Positions 22,654 to 33,416 of a stretch of 64,000 bases of DNA are shown here, piece after piece. The notes beneath the pieces were generated by a model. That model did no database searches, was not told the origin of the DNA, and worked only from the letters and a program-made list of their open reading frames with translations. Position 1 is the stretch's first letter. Every line of letters begins with the position of its first letter. The position numbers and the translations under genes are program-made. Source of the stretch: Mortierella alpina (Eukaryota > Mortierellomycota > Mortierellomycetes > Mortierellales > Mortierellaceae); assembly GCA_029449245.1 (NCBI GenBank), contig JANATF010000001.1, positions 1,798,001 to 1,862,000 on the forward strand, written 5' to 3'.

Positions 22654-24980
22654 TTATGGTTTTGTTCGCAATCGCTCATGCAACTGCTGTAGCTGTCTCT
22701 GATGCTCCAACATAACCCGCTCCAAGTTTTGCTGCTGTAACTGGAACTGCTGTTCTTGCTGTGTCCTAATGAGCTCTAATTGTTGCTCTAGTCCAATATC
22801 GCTACCGGTATACACACCGTCGCGGTACTCGGGTCTGTTCGTTTGTGAAAGTTCCCATGGCTGAAAATGAGTGGGATGATACTGAGGATTTTGTTTACGC
22901 GATCCTGCCGAACCTAATTCTTGAGCATCGTTCGAAGTACCATTGTGGTGTGAACCTGGGACACATGCTTGCGGATTGCCCCGGGCACTGTTTTGCATGG
23001 GCAGTCCATTATCGTTATACTCTGATTTTCCATAACCCTGATGGCCATTTCCACTATGAAAATCAGGTTCGTTTGGTGAGATTAAAGCTTCTGCGACTGA
23101 TAGCCGAGGAGGAGATATATATCCTGAGGTTGTGGAAGGAAAGTACCCATTCCCAAGAGATGGAGAAGGAGAGTCCTGAAAACTTGAAGTTATGGAGGGG
23201 GAGTATTGGTATCCTGTTGTCGTAGTGGGTGTGTGTGGACTTCCATATGTAGAAGTGAAAGCATGAGGACTGCCGACGATTGTAGATGGCGAGTACAAGG
23301 CGACCAAATTCGAACTCCCTAACTTTGTTGATGTGTCCGGGTCGGGGGCCGCCAGGGATAAGTCACTGGACTGCCGTGCCAACTGCTTATACTTGCCGCG
23401 TCTGTATATGAATAATGCAACGAGAACGGCAACAGTGACAGCAGTACAAATGCCTGCGATAGCGGCAATGTTGATGTCCTTGGAAGGTAGCGTCGTCGGA
23501 GGCAACGTCGTCGGAGGCAACGTCGATGGCGACTCAGTGGGCAAGGTCGTGTCGCCGAGGATAAAATCAGTTGTCCATTGCTTCGATTTGAGATTGTAGA
23601 TGAGCGGGGTTCCGAACAGGTTGATCTTGGTAGCTATGTATTCTCCTAAGTGTGCCATTGAAGATTATGATATTTTAGAGAAAGGTCCAGCGTTCACGGG
23701 AACAATGCGTTTGTGTGCGCAATACATACCTCCCCAAACAACAAAGTTATCACCAGCAACGGTGCATGTCATATCACTACGCCTCTGGGATGCATCCGCG
23801 TCGTTTCCTTGCGTCCAAGCTAGGGTCGCGACATCCAATATGAAGATACTTGCTTGCGGTTCGCGAGCTATGGTGTTCCCTCCAAACACCACCATTTTGG
23901 TTCCATTATACGCTGAATCGTCCATTAAGATGCCCGAGGAACAAAAATATTACCGTTAGCATTCATGACGGAATTATGTACATGTATATACAATCGCTGT
24001 GCAATCACAGTCGTACCAGATACCATGCAGTGGCTGCTAATGTCACCAGGGGATTCTCCGGTGGTTTTCTACGATTCGGATCAAGGATGGTTGTTAGTTG
24101 CTACTGCGAAGAATTCCCCCATAAATTGCCCATATTCATAATTGTAACCATATCCTACCAGCCGGCTCCAGACCTTGCTTCGAGGATTGTATTCAACGAG
24201 ATATGGATTCCCGACGCGAACGTCGAGGAAATTCAAGCCTCCATACATTAGAAAGCTATCTCTTTGCGTCGACCAGACCACGGTAGAGTAGCTTACGGTG
24301 GGCGTCATGATCTCAATGGACGGCATCGGCACGGATGTAAAGTTCCTGCCTTCTGGATTGTAAATCGCCATGCCGGTGCCATTGCTCCACCCGTTTGGAA
24401 TGTAAATATCTCCAGTTTTGGGATCAACGACGGATTTAAGTTTGTACCAATTGGTATGTGGTGCCGGCAATGGTTCAGCAATGCTTGTCCACGATTCGGT
24501 AGCGACGGAAAACGAAAGTAGGCCCGACTCTATAGTACCATAGCCTTTTGTAGCCCACATAATCAAACTCTCTTTCGTTCTCGAAACAGCCATGGAGTTA
24601 CCCCAACTAAGCGGAGGTGCTCGACCATTGAAACCAGTCACCGCCTTCCAGGGAGGGTTCGAGGATGTCCAGTTTTGGGTCAGGTTCAGTGCGTAAAGCT
24701 GGTTGGTCAGATCGGACGCTCCAGCAGTGAGGTTGGTGAAGCCGCCTTGGACATAGAAGACCTTCTCGTCAATGGTGGCATAGGCTGCACAGGTAGCTGG
24801 GATGGGAGCTTGAGCTGCAGAGGTGACTGCCGGAGTGGGTGTCTGAGCTACAGAGGTGACCGCCAGAGTGGGCGTCTGAGCCGCGACGGATGTGAAGGGG
24901 GATATTGAGAGGAAGGTGACTATAGCTGTGATCATCGCTGTTCGTTGTCGGCCAACGCCATGTGCTGAGGAATCATGCAT
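22654..24980 (-). CDS. Kelch-ectodomain membrane protein KC
   Basis: Paralogue with 682 residues and exons 24159-24980, 24017-24068, 23730-23912 and 22654-23645. The hydrophobic leader starts at a second Met (24935), MITAIVTFLSISPFTSVAAQ, so the true start may be 24935 rather than 24980. It is followed by three diverged copies of an AQTPTPAVTS-type decapeptide not present in the paralogues. Kelch blades carry YVQGG, LMYGG, VVFGGN and NFVVWGG. The membrane helix is near 413-434 (AVTVAVLVALFIY), preceded by a TLPPTTLPPTTLP repeat. The tail has YSPSIT-type motifs and a long Asn/Gly/Gln-rich stretch, then a coil with NLERVMLEHQRQLQQLHERL. The Tyr-Pro repeat region is shorter than in KA and KB. 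Confidence 0.85.
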
Positions 24981-25653
24981 GAAAGAAGAGTGCTTGTGCT
25001 GGTGAAAGCCGGGAGACGCTCACGCTCCAGACCTTTGGTGGGTGGTGAAAGTGGAGAGTCAAGGTGTAGGTGTGAAGCATATTGGATGCTGCCAGGTTGG
25101 GGACGATAATGAAAATACGAAACGGGGCGGAATGGCCTTGCCAAGACTATTGCGGTGCTGGACCCCCCGCCCTCGCCATCTGGCTTTCAAAACATGGGGA
25201 GAAAAAAATAGAGTTGGTGTGACAGAGATTCGGCTTTTCAGGCATGCAAGCATGCATGTACTCGACCGCACGTTCAGCAACAGCCCATTGTTTAAACTCA
25301 ATTGAGATAGCCCGCTTTGGTGTCGAATCGACAAATATGCAGCTGTAACGAACCACTACACGACGACCCTGAGTGTTTTTACAAACAACTTTTCCGCTTT
25401 GTGAGTAACATCGTACAGTTCAGTACTGTAGTCAACAAAGCGCAACTCTTCGCCCAGCCAACATATTACATAAGTGAGATCTGTCCGATGCTCAATGCCG
25501 CAACAGTCCAAAGGCCTATGCTGTATCTTGTGGGCTGTGCATACATCCTCTGCTGCGGGCGAATCCGCCCGGCTCTGCAGATGCACCTGGATTCTTTAAG
25601 CAGATTTTGGCGATGCAAAGATTGCCTGGTCGCTGTATGTGGGAAACAACTAT
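24981..25653. other. upstream region of KC and 3' flank of KD
   Basis: About 670 bases without a gene, containing a copy of the shared GC-rich motif (25169-25193) and a GCATGCAAGCATGCATGTAC palindromic tract near 25241-25260. Confidence 0.5.
25169..25193 (-). promoter_or_regulatory. shared upstream motif, KC copy
   Basis: CGCCCTCGCCATCTGGCTTT on the plus strand, followed by CAAAA, about 190 bases upstream of the KC start. It closely matches the KD and KE copies. On the gene strand the core reads TTGAAAGCCA...GGCGAGGGCG. Confidence 0.5.
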
Positions 25654-27799
25654 TTATTGAAAGGCTTTTGGCGATAGTCTGGCCTGCAGCTGCATCTGCA
25701 ATGCCTGCAGTTGCTCCTCGTGTTCCTGTCGCAATCGCTGCAAGCTCAATAGTTGTGCTTGATATTGTTGCAGACGTCTCGCCTCAAGGATCGCGAGCTG
25801 CTGCTCAATTTCCTGATCGGAATCGTAGCTAGTTGCGTTGTCAGATTCGTCGTTGTAAGGGCGTCCCAACAGTTGGAGCGAACTGCGGTCAAATCCAGGT
25901 GGTATTTGTTCACCGATATCCATCGAATGTTGCCCAAAGTTAGGATCCTTTGAGCCACGGTATATTCCATCAGAGTGAACTTGGGGCGCATGAGGCTGGA
26001 ATGAACTCACAGTCCAGGACAGTTCACTACCGCTGTTGACATTTTCTGTTGGTTGGTCAGAGACATCATGACATGGGCTGGAGTACTCGTACTCGGCGGA
26101 CGTGCTAGGATGGGGAAGTCCGGCGGGTGCTCGGAGCTGATATCCTGTTGCGAATAGAGGCCACTGCGGGTGTTGCTTTAGAGGTGAAACGCACTGTTTA
26201 TCCTCCTGAGCTTCACTCGTAACACTTGGTTGCTGTGGATTCCTGCCTTGATTATTGATAGATACTCGATTGTAGAGAGTCAGGCGATGTCTTGATCTGC
26301 GGCACGCATAGACTAGACCAACCATAAGAATGGCCACGACCGCTGCCCCGACGCCTACTGTTATACGGCGCGTATTATTGCCATTGTCAGAGCGTACAGC
26401 ACTGCTTCCTGTGGGCGTAGCAGTGTTGGCTGTTGTGATCGACGGAATCTCGTCAGATTTTAGATTCAGTGTCTGGACAAACTCTTTGGTCCAGCTATTC
26501 GTCTTGAGGTTGTAGATGATCGGAGTCCCCAAGGTGTTGATATAATTAGCATGAACTTCGCCTACGACCATTTGTTAAAGGTATGTTAACATCAGTTTGA
26601 GAGTTCCCTATAACACAAGATCTCTGAAGAGCTCGGTAATACCTCCCCAGGCGACAAAATTGTCTCCGGACACTCCGCATGCCATGTCGGATCGGATGTA
26701 CTGAGGGTCGGCGTCGGCGCCTTTTGTCCATGTCAATGTCTGGACATCGAGAGTGTAAATGCTTCCCTGAATAGCAGCAGGAGAGATGGCCCCATCAACC
26801 TCCATTACCACGTCAGGATACTGAGCTCCTCCGAAGACAATAAATTTTGTTCCGTTGTAGGCTACGGGACGAATGGAGGCATATCAATATACATGAATCA
26901 AAAACATCTCTAACACATGAGCTCTCCAGTCCACATCCAAGAATTACCTGGTACCATGCAGTGGCTGACAAGACTCCCTGGTGAGGTACCGTTAGTGGCC
27001 TTTAATAATGAATTGTAGCCGTGGGGGATGTTAGTGCCTTCATCCGTGCTCTTTAGAGGCGAGGCATACACTATCCACTACTTACCAGACGCTTCCATTT
27101 AGAAGTCTGAGGCGAGTATTCGACTAGAAATGGGTTCATGGCGGTGGGATCCCAAGAACTCTGTCCTCCATAAATCAGCAAGCTGTTCCTTTGCGTCGAC
27201 CAAACTACGGTTGACAAGGTGACTGCAGCGACCATAGTCTTTGCCGGCGGCATCATTACTTTAGGACCAAAACTGCCATCGGCTCTGTAAACTGCCATTT
27301 CTGTTCCGTTATTTTTCCCACTGGGGACGTAAATAAAGCCAGTTCTGGGGTCCGTTGCTGACCTGAGTTTATACCATGGGCTCAGTCCTTCCGATAGGAT
27401 ATTGTTTGGAGGGGTCCAAGAGCTGTTTGAGATTGAATAAGTCGTCATGCCTACGGCGGATCCTCCCTGCGTGGTCGTGCACCATAACACTAAGCTGTTG
27501 CTCGCCTTGTCGTACACCATGGAGTGACCCCAAGCCTGCGGAGCGCCCACTGCTGAACTGACGTTGATGGACCTCCAGGGTGGATTCGAGGATGTCCAGT
27601 TTGTGGTGAAATCCAAGGCGAAAAGTTGGTTCGTCACGGTCGTCCCCGAGTTGTCCCAAACGGTAATCCCGCCATGGACATAAAACGTCTTTTCGTCGAC
27701 TGTTTCATATGCTGCGGCTGTGGCCGGAGTAGGAGCTTCACCCTGGACCGATATGAACAAACAGACGATGAGCAAAATAAAGAATGCTTGGGTGTTCAT
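25654..27799 (-). CDS. Kelch-ectodomain membrane protein KD
   Basis: Paralogue with 630 residues and exons 27086-27799, 26948-26999, 26643-26861 and 25654-26561. Signal peptide MNTQAFFILLIVCLFISVQG leads into AAAYETVDEKTFYVHGG. Exon 3 is 36 bases longer than the family norm, inserting about 12 residues (YPDVVMEVDGAISP) in the loop after the IVFGG strand. The membrane helix is near 395-415 (AAVVAILMVGLVYA), then CRRSRHR. The tail is the most divergent: few YSP repeats, more Gln, Ser and Asp, but still the C-terminal coil (LQRLRQEHEEQLQALQMQL). Upstream lie a GA-repeat leader, a 13-G tract and the shared GC-rich motif. Confidence 0.85.
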
Positions 27800-27965
27800 G
27801 GACGCTCGATGTGGACGACGATATTATGTTTGTTTTCAGGCATAGCCGAAAAGCCTTATGGAACGAACTCGTCGTGTGCTTCCCGTGGCAGACCTTCAAG
27901 GTAGCAGAGGCAGAAGGGGCTGGTAGAGACGGGGGGGGGGGGGTCTGGACTGTGAAGAATGTGTT

Positions 27966-27966
27966 T

Positions 27967-27997
<31 letters not shown>

Positions 27998-27999
27998 GG
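27966..27999. repeat. GA dinucleotide repeat in the KD leader
   Basis: A nearly pure GA run in the presumed 5' leader of KD (CT on the transcribed sense). Pyrimidine-rich leaders are common in fungal genes, and this one may be length-variable between strains. Confidence 0.8.
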
Positions 28000-28062
28000 A
28001 AAAGAGGGAAAACGATGCAATTCAATGGGGAGGGGTATTAAGAGCTTAGACCAGGACTTGTA

Positions 28063-28083
28063 CCCTCGCCCTCTTGGCTCTCA
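28063..28083 (-). promoter_or_regulatory. shared upstream motif, KD copy
   Basis: CCCTCGCCCTCTTGGCTCTC plus A on the plus strand, about 265 bases upstream of the KD start. It is essentially identical to the KE copy over 21 bases. Confidence 0.55.
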
Positions 28084-28189
28084 GATTCATCCTTTACTCT
28101 TCCGCCTTGATGCATATTTAATATTTTACATAACTATCGCGCCTTGATGTTGTAGTACATGTACATGATGGTCACAAAAATGCCAAACT

Positions 28190-30355
28190 CTAAAGTGGAC
28201 CAGGCACAGCCTTCTTTGGCTTCAACTGCTGCTGCAACATCCTCAGCTGCTCCTGCTGTTGGTTACGAAGTCGCCTAAGTTGCTCTTGTTGTGTCCAGTA
28301 TTGGACTTCTTGTTGAGCTTGGATGACCTCAATCTGCTCCCGTAAACGTTGATCATGGAACTCGTCATCCTCTCCGCTCGGAGTTGGCGATAAGTGATAT
28401 GCTGCCGGTGACATTGGAGGAGGCTGATACCCCGAAGGTGAAGCTGGATTATATAGATACTGGCCCGCGACAGGAGACTGAGGCTGGTATTGTCCCATGC
28501 CGAGGGATGCTTGTGGAAACTGCTCGGCACCAGCGGGAGTAGTCTGAAGTTGCGCGGCTGCAGGGGTGGTGGTATATGGGTATTCTCTAACAAAAGCTGG
28601 CACATGCTGAAACACATTGCCTCCGGGAACTGTCTGTGGGGCTGGCAGAGAACCTTGTGATATTTCATGCTCTTCAGCCTTGGGTCCAGCATTACCAGTA
28701 TTGTCACTGGCATCTTCTTTAGCGACGGAATCTGGTCTTAACGTCTTCTTGCGGCGACGGAAGTAGCGTTTGTATAACCAGAAACCCAAGAATGAAACGA
28801 AAACTATGGCTGCTCCAACTGCTGCTCCTACACCTGCTGCGCTGCCATCTTTTGAGCCCGCGACGACTGGTGAGTCGGTTGGCGATGGCGCTGTAGTTGC
28901 TGATATAGAGGGCGAAACAAGACTTCCTGTAAACGGCGAGAATTGCGTTGTCCAGATGTTCGACTTGATGTTATAAATTATTGGAGTTCCAAGTCCCTCG
29001 ATCCGCTGTGCCAAGTATTCGCCTATGGGCACATAGTTCAGTAGGTACAAACAGCGTTAATGCTCAAGAACATAGGGAATATGAAAGCCATATGGACGTA
29101 GGCGAAATATTGACCACATGTACTCACCTCCCCAAGCAATAAAACTGTCCCCTGCAAAGGTACAGACCATATCGGATCGAATCATGGATGGATCGGTGTT
29201 CTGGCCTCTTGACCAGACCATGGTCTTAACATCAAGAATATATATGCTGCCCAGAACTTGCTTCCCAACAGTGTACCCTCCAAACACGATCAGTTTGGTT
29301 CCATTGTGAGCTAGGTGCGTAAGGTTTTGTAAGTCTTCGCATTGCAGTGGGAGAAATACACAATCCTAACATAGTTGAGTAGTATGTGCTACCTGACACC
29401 ATGCAATGGGCGGCTATGTCTCCTGGATTTTCTCCGGTGGTGGGCTATGGTTGAGTTTCAAGGAGGCAGATAAGTGTGTGTGCAGTCTTGTCGAGACAGC
29501 TTGAGATTACAATATCTTATTCATACACATGCTGCTTACAATGCGCGACCATGACGCAGTGCGAGGACTGAACTCGATGAGATAAGGGTTCCCCTCTTGC
29601 TCGTCGAATATAAAAAATCCGCCGTAGAGAATCATGCTGTTCCGTAGAGTCGACCAAACGACGCTGTAATAGGCGACCGCGGTAGTCATCACCATGGGCG
29701 AAGCCATCGCCACGCTAGTGAAGGTCCCGTTGTTGGGATGGTAGACTGCCATCTCGGTGCCGTTATTCATACCGCTCGGGAGGTACACCAGGCCGGTATT
29801 GGGGTCTGTCACCGCCTTGAGTTTCATGAAATCAGTGTGCTTGGCTGGCAATGGCTTTTGAGTGACGGCCGATGCGTTGCTCGTTATTGAATAAGTGTAA
29901 ACAGCCGGCTTTAGAACAGGAGACCAAACAATAAGGCTGTTTGTCGCCTTGGAGTAGGTCATCGAATGACCCCATAATACTTGCGACGTTCCTGAGCCGA
30001 TAGGGACTGACGTCCATGGGGGATTAGTGGCGTTCCATTCCCGGGTCAGGTCCAAGGCGTAAAGTTGGTTGGTATCGCCAGTGACAGTACCATTGACGAG
30101 TGAGATGATCCCGCCTTGAATGTACAGCGTCTTCTCATCGACGGTGGCATATGCTCCTGCCGTGACTGGGGTGGGAGACTTGGCATGGGTCGGTGTTAAG
30201 GTACAGGCGATGCAAAGAAGGAGGGTGAACACCTTGCAGACAGAGGGTTTCCAAGTATGGGTGTGACGATGCTTCCTGGGAGTAGGTTCAGCACCACTGT
30301 CACTAGGCGTGCGATCGTGAATCATCTCTGATCCTCGCTCCGGATCGTTGTCCAA
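28190..30355 (-). CDS. Kelch-ectodomain membrane protein KE
   Basis: Paralogue with 627 residues and exons 29540-30355, 29393-29444, 29128-29310 and 28190-29022. A basic N-terminal stretch of about 35 residues (ending RKHRHTHTWK) precedes the hydrophobic leader VFTLLLCIACTLTP, so this may be a signal anchor or the true start may lie further in. Ectodomain motifs include LYIQGG, MILYGG, LIVFGG and SFIAWGG. The membrane helix is near 412-434 (AAIVFVSFLGFWLY), followed by a very basic KRYFRRRKK. The tail has YQPQSPVAGQY-type repeats. The C-terminus is a strong Gln/Leu/Arg coil (LREQIEVIQAQQEVQYW, then EQLRMLQQQLKP). Confidence 0.85.
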
Positions 30356-30526
30356 GGAAGCAAAGTAGGGGGGAAATCAGAATAGAAGAATGTTGAGGAA
30401 AGGTGAGCAGAAGAGAGGAGATGATATATCGACGGGCATTTTGTTGACTGAAGGGAGAGAAGTGCAAGCAGAAGAGTTCGGAGAGTGAACATTGCATATG
30501 CTGCATCTAAACCTTGGGCCTATATT

Positions 30527-30553
30527 GCGCCCTCGCCCTCTTGGCTCTCAAGG
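30527..30553 (-). promoter_or_regulatory. shared upstream motif, KE copy
   Basis: GCGCCCTCGCCCTCTTGGCT followed by CTCAAGG on the plus strand, about 175 bases upstream of the KE start. This is the fullest copy of the element found upstream of four array genes. Confidence 0.55.
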
Positions 30554-30878
30554 TTGAATATTATTGGGTCCGATGTGCTGCCTTGATCCAGAAACTCTAA
30601 ACGCTGCAGGCAGGGAGCGCAGACTTTACAACTGATCCCCGGCCTGACGGTTCCATGACTGGTGGGCTTTTTGAAGGAAGGGCGGTGCGACAATTAGCAC
30701 GGCACGCAGCTGACATTGCAGGCATCAATCCCCAATGATGGGTACTCTGGAACAAACTGACTATTCGCTTGCATCTAAGTCCTCTACAGTTTAAACCCAT
30801 GCATCGCAAACGTGCCCCGATAATGAGCTTGAGAGCCGTGCTCTGACAGTTGCAAATGGAAAATCGCTCGCCAGCTGC

Positions 30879-30900
30879 CAGTGTACACCTGTGTACACTG
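30879..30900. repeat. perfect 10-base inverted repeat with 2-base spacer
   Basis: CAGTGTACAC-CT-GTGTACACTG reads the same on both strands apart from the central two bases. It lies between KE and KF, away from any coding exon. Such a symmetric site could bind a dimeric regulator or mark a hairpin; the function is unknown. Confidence 0.85.
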
Positions 30901-31277
30901 TATATGCTAAAGGTTCATGTTCATGCAAACACAGAGCTCCACAATCTTTGGGAAGCATTGAGTAGTGGAGTTGGTCCACGTCAACACATCTTGTTACGAA
31001 GATCAATATCGTGTGTGAGATTTGGTGCCATGGCACTTGTCAGCACGACCAAGTCATCGAACCCGGAGCCTTCGTTCCAACATTGCTGCCTCGAGCGATG
31101 ACATGGTGTTCACATACAGTATTTGCCTATTTAAAGATCATTGCCTCTAGAGTTTTCTGTATTTTTCTGTACACAATGGCCGATGTGGTTCATGTATTCG
31201 AGTAAAGTGGTGTGTTGCGACAGAGTGGATAAAACTTCCCCAGACTCTGCCTGTGCAGTATTTACAATATCTCTCTC

Positions 31278-33416
31278 CTACTCCTTCGCTTTTAAGCGAC
31301 TCTCGAGCAGCTGTAGTTGCTCCTGCTGCTCTAGGCGAAGGCGCTCAAGATCTTGCTGCATCTGTTGCTGTTTTTCCTGCTGTTCTCGGATGAGGTTAAT
31401 GTGCCGCTGTATCCTCCGGTCCTCGTTTTCGTCATTACTAGCATGATCCTCGGGATTGTTGACATGCACAGACCCCTGTTGCGGTTTGTACTGTGGATCG
31501 TTCGTTCGCCGTTTCAGCTCATGAGAATCGGGCGGGGTGCATGCCTCATTGTTACTGCTGGTATGACCTGCGCTTTGGTGATGGATCTGGCTGTCTCCAT
31601 CATGGTAAATGTTTCCTTTTTCGTGAAGAATAGACGGCATGGGATATGCTGAGTCTGGAGGAGGGACAGGATAGTACACTATGCCTCCAGATGGCTGCTG
31701 TTGATACGGAAGAGCGGATGGTGAATGCTGTAGCTCCATTTTGGGTGCGGGCGGCTGCTGGAAACCGGCAGCCTGAGAAAGCGAGCGTGGAGAAGAGTCG
31801 CACGCGACCAAGTATGTGCTCTCGTTGAACTTTCCCTCTTCGGCTCTATGCGAATTAACGTCGTTTTCGGCCAGAGCGTGCCCCTTGGCCAGCAGTATAG
31901 ACCTCTTGCGACGTCTGTATAACAAAAATGCAACGAGTATGGCGATGACTACAGCACCAACACCGCCGCCAACGGCTGCTGCCACGTTGACTTTGGAGGA
32001 GCTCGGGATAATGTATGAAGTTGTTGTAGAAGCTGCATCTTGAGGAGCGATGAACTCGTCGATCCATTGACCACTTTTGAGGTTGTAAATCACTGGCTTT
32101 CCGAGACTTTCCATCCGCTGCGCTTCATATTCGCCTGTTTGGAAAAGCAATAAGAAACAATTGCAGGTTAGATTCAATGTGTTTTCAACAATTGACGTTG
32201 CTGCGGTCTAACTCTGCGTCATTACCTCCCCAGGCTATAAAGTTATCGCCAGCGACACTACACGCCATATCACTACGGCTCAACAACGGGTCGATATCTT
32301 TTCCTTTACTCCAGATCATAGTTTCAACATCGAGGATGTAGATGCCTGCTACTGTCTGTCGACCAACATTGATTCCTCCGAATACAACCATCTTGGTTCC
32401 GTTATATGCTATGTGTTTGAACGATTTAAATTGATATCAGTGTCCGCCGCGTTCCACCAAGCCGACAGAACGCGCCATGAAGAAAATTCTGTGGCTTTCT
32501 GTACCTGGCACCATACAATGGCAGCTTATGTCCCCTGGTGAAACTCCTGTGGTTGGCTATGGATTAAAGCACATACGAAAAGAGTTGAGAACGCGTAGGG
32601 ATACATCTGAAATCCGGATGTATGGGCAACATCAAGGATACCATAACTTACTACGCGGGACCATGTATAGGTTCTTGGGCAGAATTCGACGAGAAAAGGA
32701 TTTCCAATATACATGCCTTTCTGAAAGTCAAAATATTTCGTTCCTCCATAAATAAGGATGGTGTTTCTTTGTGTCGACCAAACAGCGCTGTACGCGTTCA
32801 TGGCTGTGGGCATAATTTCAACCGGGGGCATCGAAATCGCTGCGGGGATGCTACTCTCGGGGTTGTAGATGGCCATATTGGTGCCATTATCTCTCCCACT
32901 CGGGACGTAGACAGTACCGGTGCTGGGGTCCGTCACTGCTCTGAGTTTCCAAAATAGACTGTAGGTGGGAGGCAGCGGTTGAAGGGTGGCCTGCCAGGTG
33001 TTATCTGAGAAATAATAAGTGTAAACCCCTGGTTTATCATCTGGCAGAGCGGTCCAGATGATCAAGTCTTTTGTTCTAGAGACGGCCATAGAATGACCCC
33101 AAGTGGTTGGAGCCTTTGGAAGGGTGTTGGTGTAGATAGGCGCCCATGGTGGGTTGGATGTCGTCCAGTTGGTTGTTAGGTCCAGAGAGAAAAATTGGGC
33201 AGAGAGAACGTATCCTGTTGCGAGTATGTTGGTGATCCCTCCCTGAATGTACAGTGTCTTTTCGTCGATGGTCGCATAAGCAGCTGCGGTTGCTGGAACT
33301 GGCGCCACTCCAATGACTCCATCGACTAACACGAAGGAGTATACAAAGAGGAGGAGAGCACAAATGAGCTGTCCTTGGAAAGGACAGACACCGCGCTGAG
33401 GTGTTCTACGTGACAT
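31278..33416 (-). CDS. Kelch-ectodomain membrane protein KF
   Basis: Rightmost member of the array, 618 residues, exons 32652-33416, 32505-32556, 32226-32408 and 31278-32134. The frame is open upstream to 33602, but Met 33416 is preferred because it lies just ahead of the hydrophobic leader LICALLLFVYSFVLVDG. Ectodomain motifs include LYIQGG, ILIYGG, MVVFGG and NFIAWGG; exon 2 encodes TTGVSPGDISCHCMVP. The membrane helix is near 384-407 (GAVVIAILVAFLLY), then RRRKR. The tail has fewer YSP repeats than KA and more Gln, His and Asn, ending in the best-conserved coil of the array (DLERLRLEQQEQLQLL). No clear copy of the shared upstream motif was found. Confidence 0.85.

Larger units (their letters stand above)
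27800..28189. other. upstream region of KD and 3' flank of KE
   Basis: 390 bases holding a 13-base G tract (27931-27943), a GA dinucleotide run (about 27966-27999), the shared promoter motif (28063-28083) and a GTACATGTACATG palindrome (28155-28167). Confidence 0.6.
30356..31277. other. upstream region of KE and 3' flank of KF
   Basis: 922 bases without a gene. It contains the shared motif at 30527-30553 and a perfect 10-base inverted repeat at 30879-30900. Antisense and sense frames are short and carry no domain. Confidence 0.55.
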
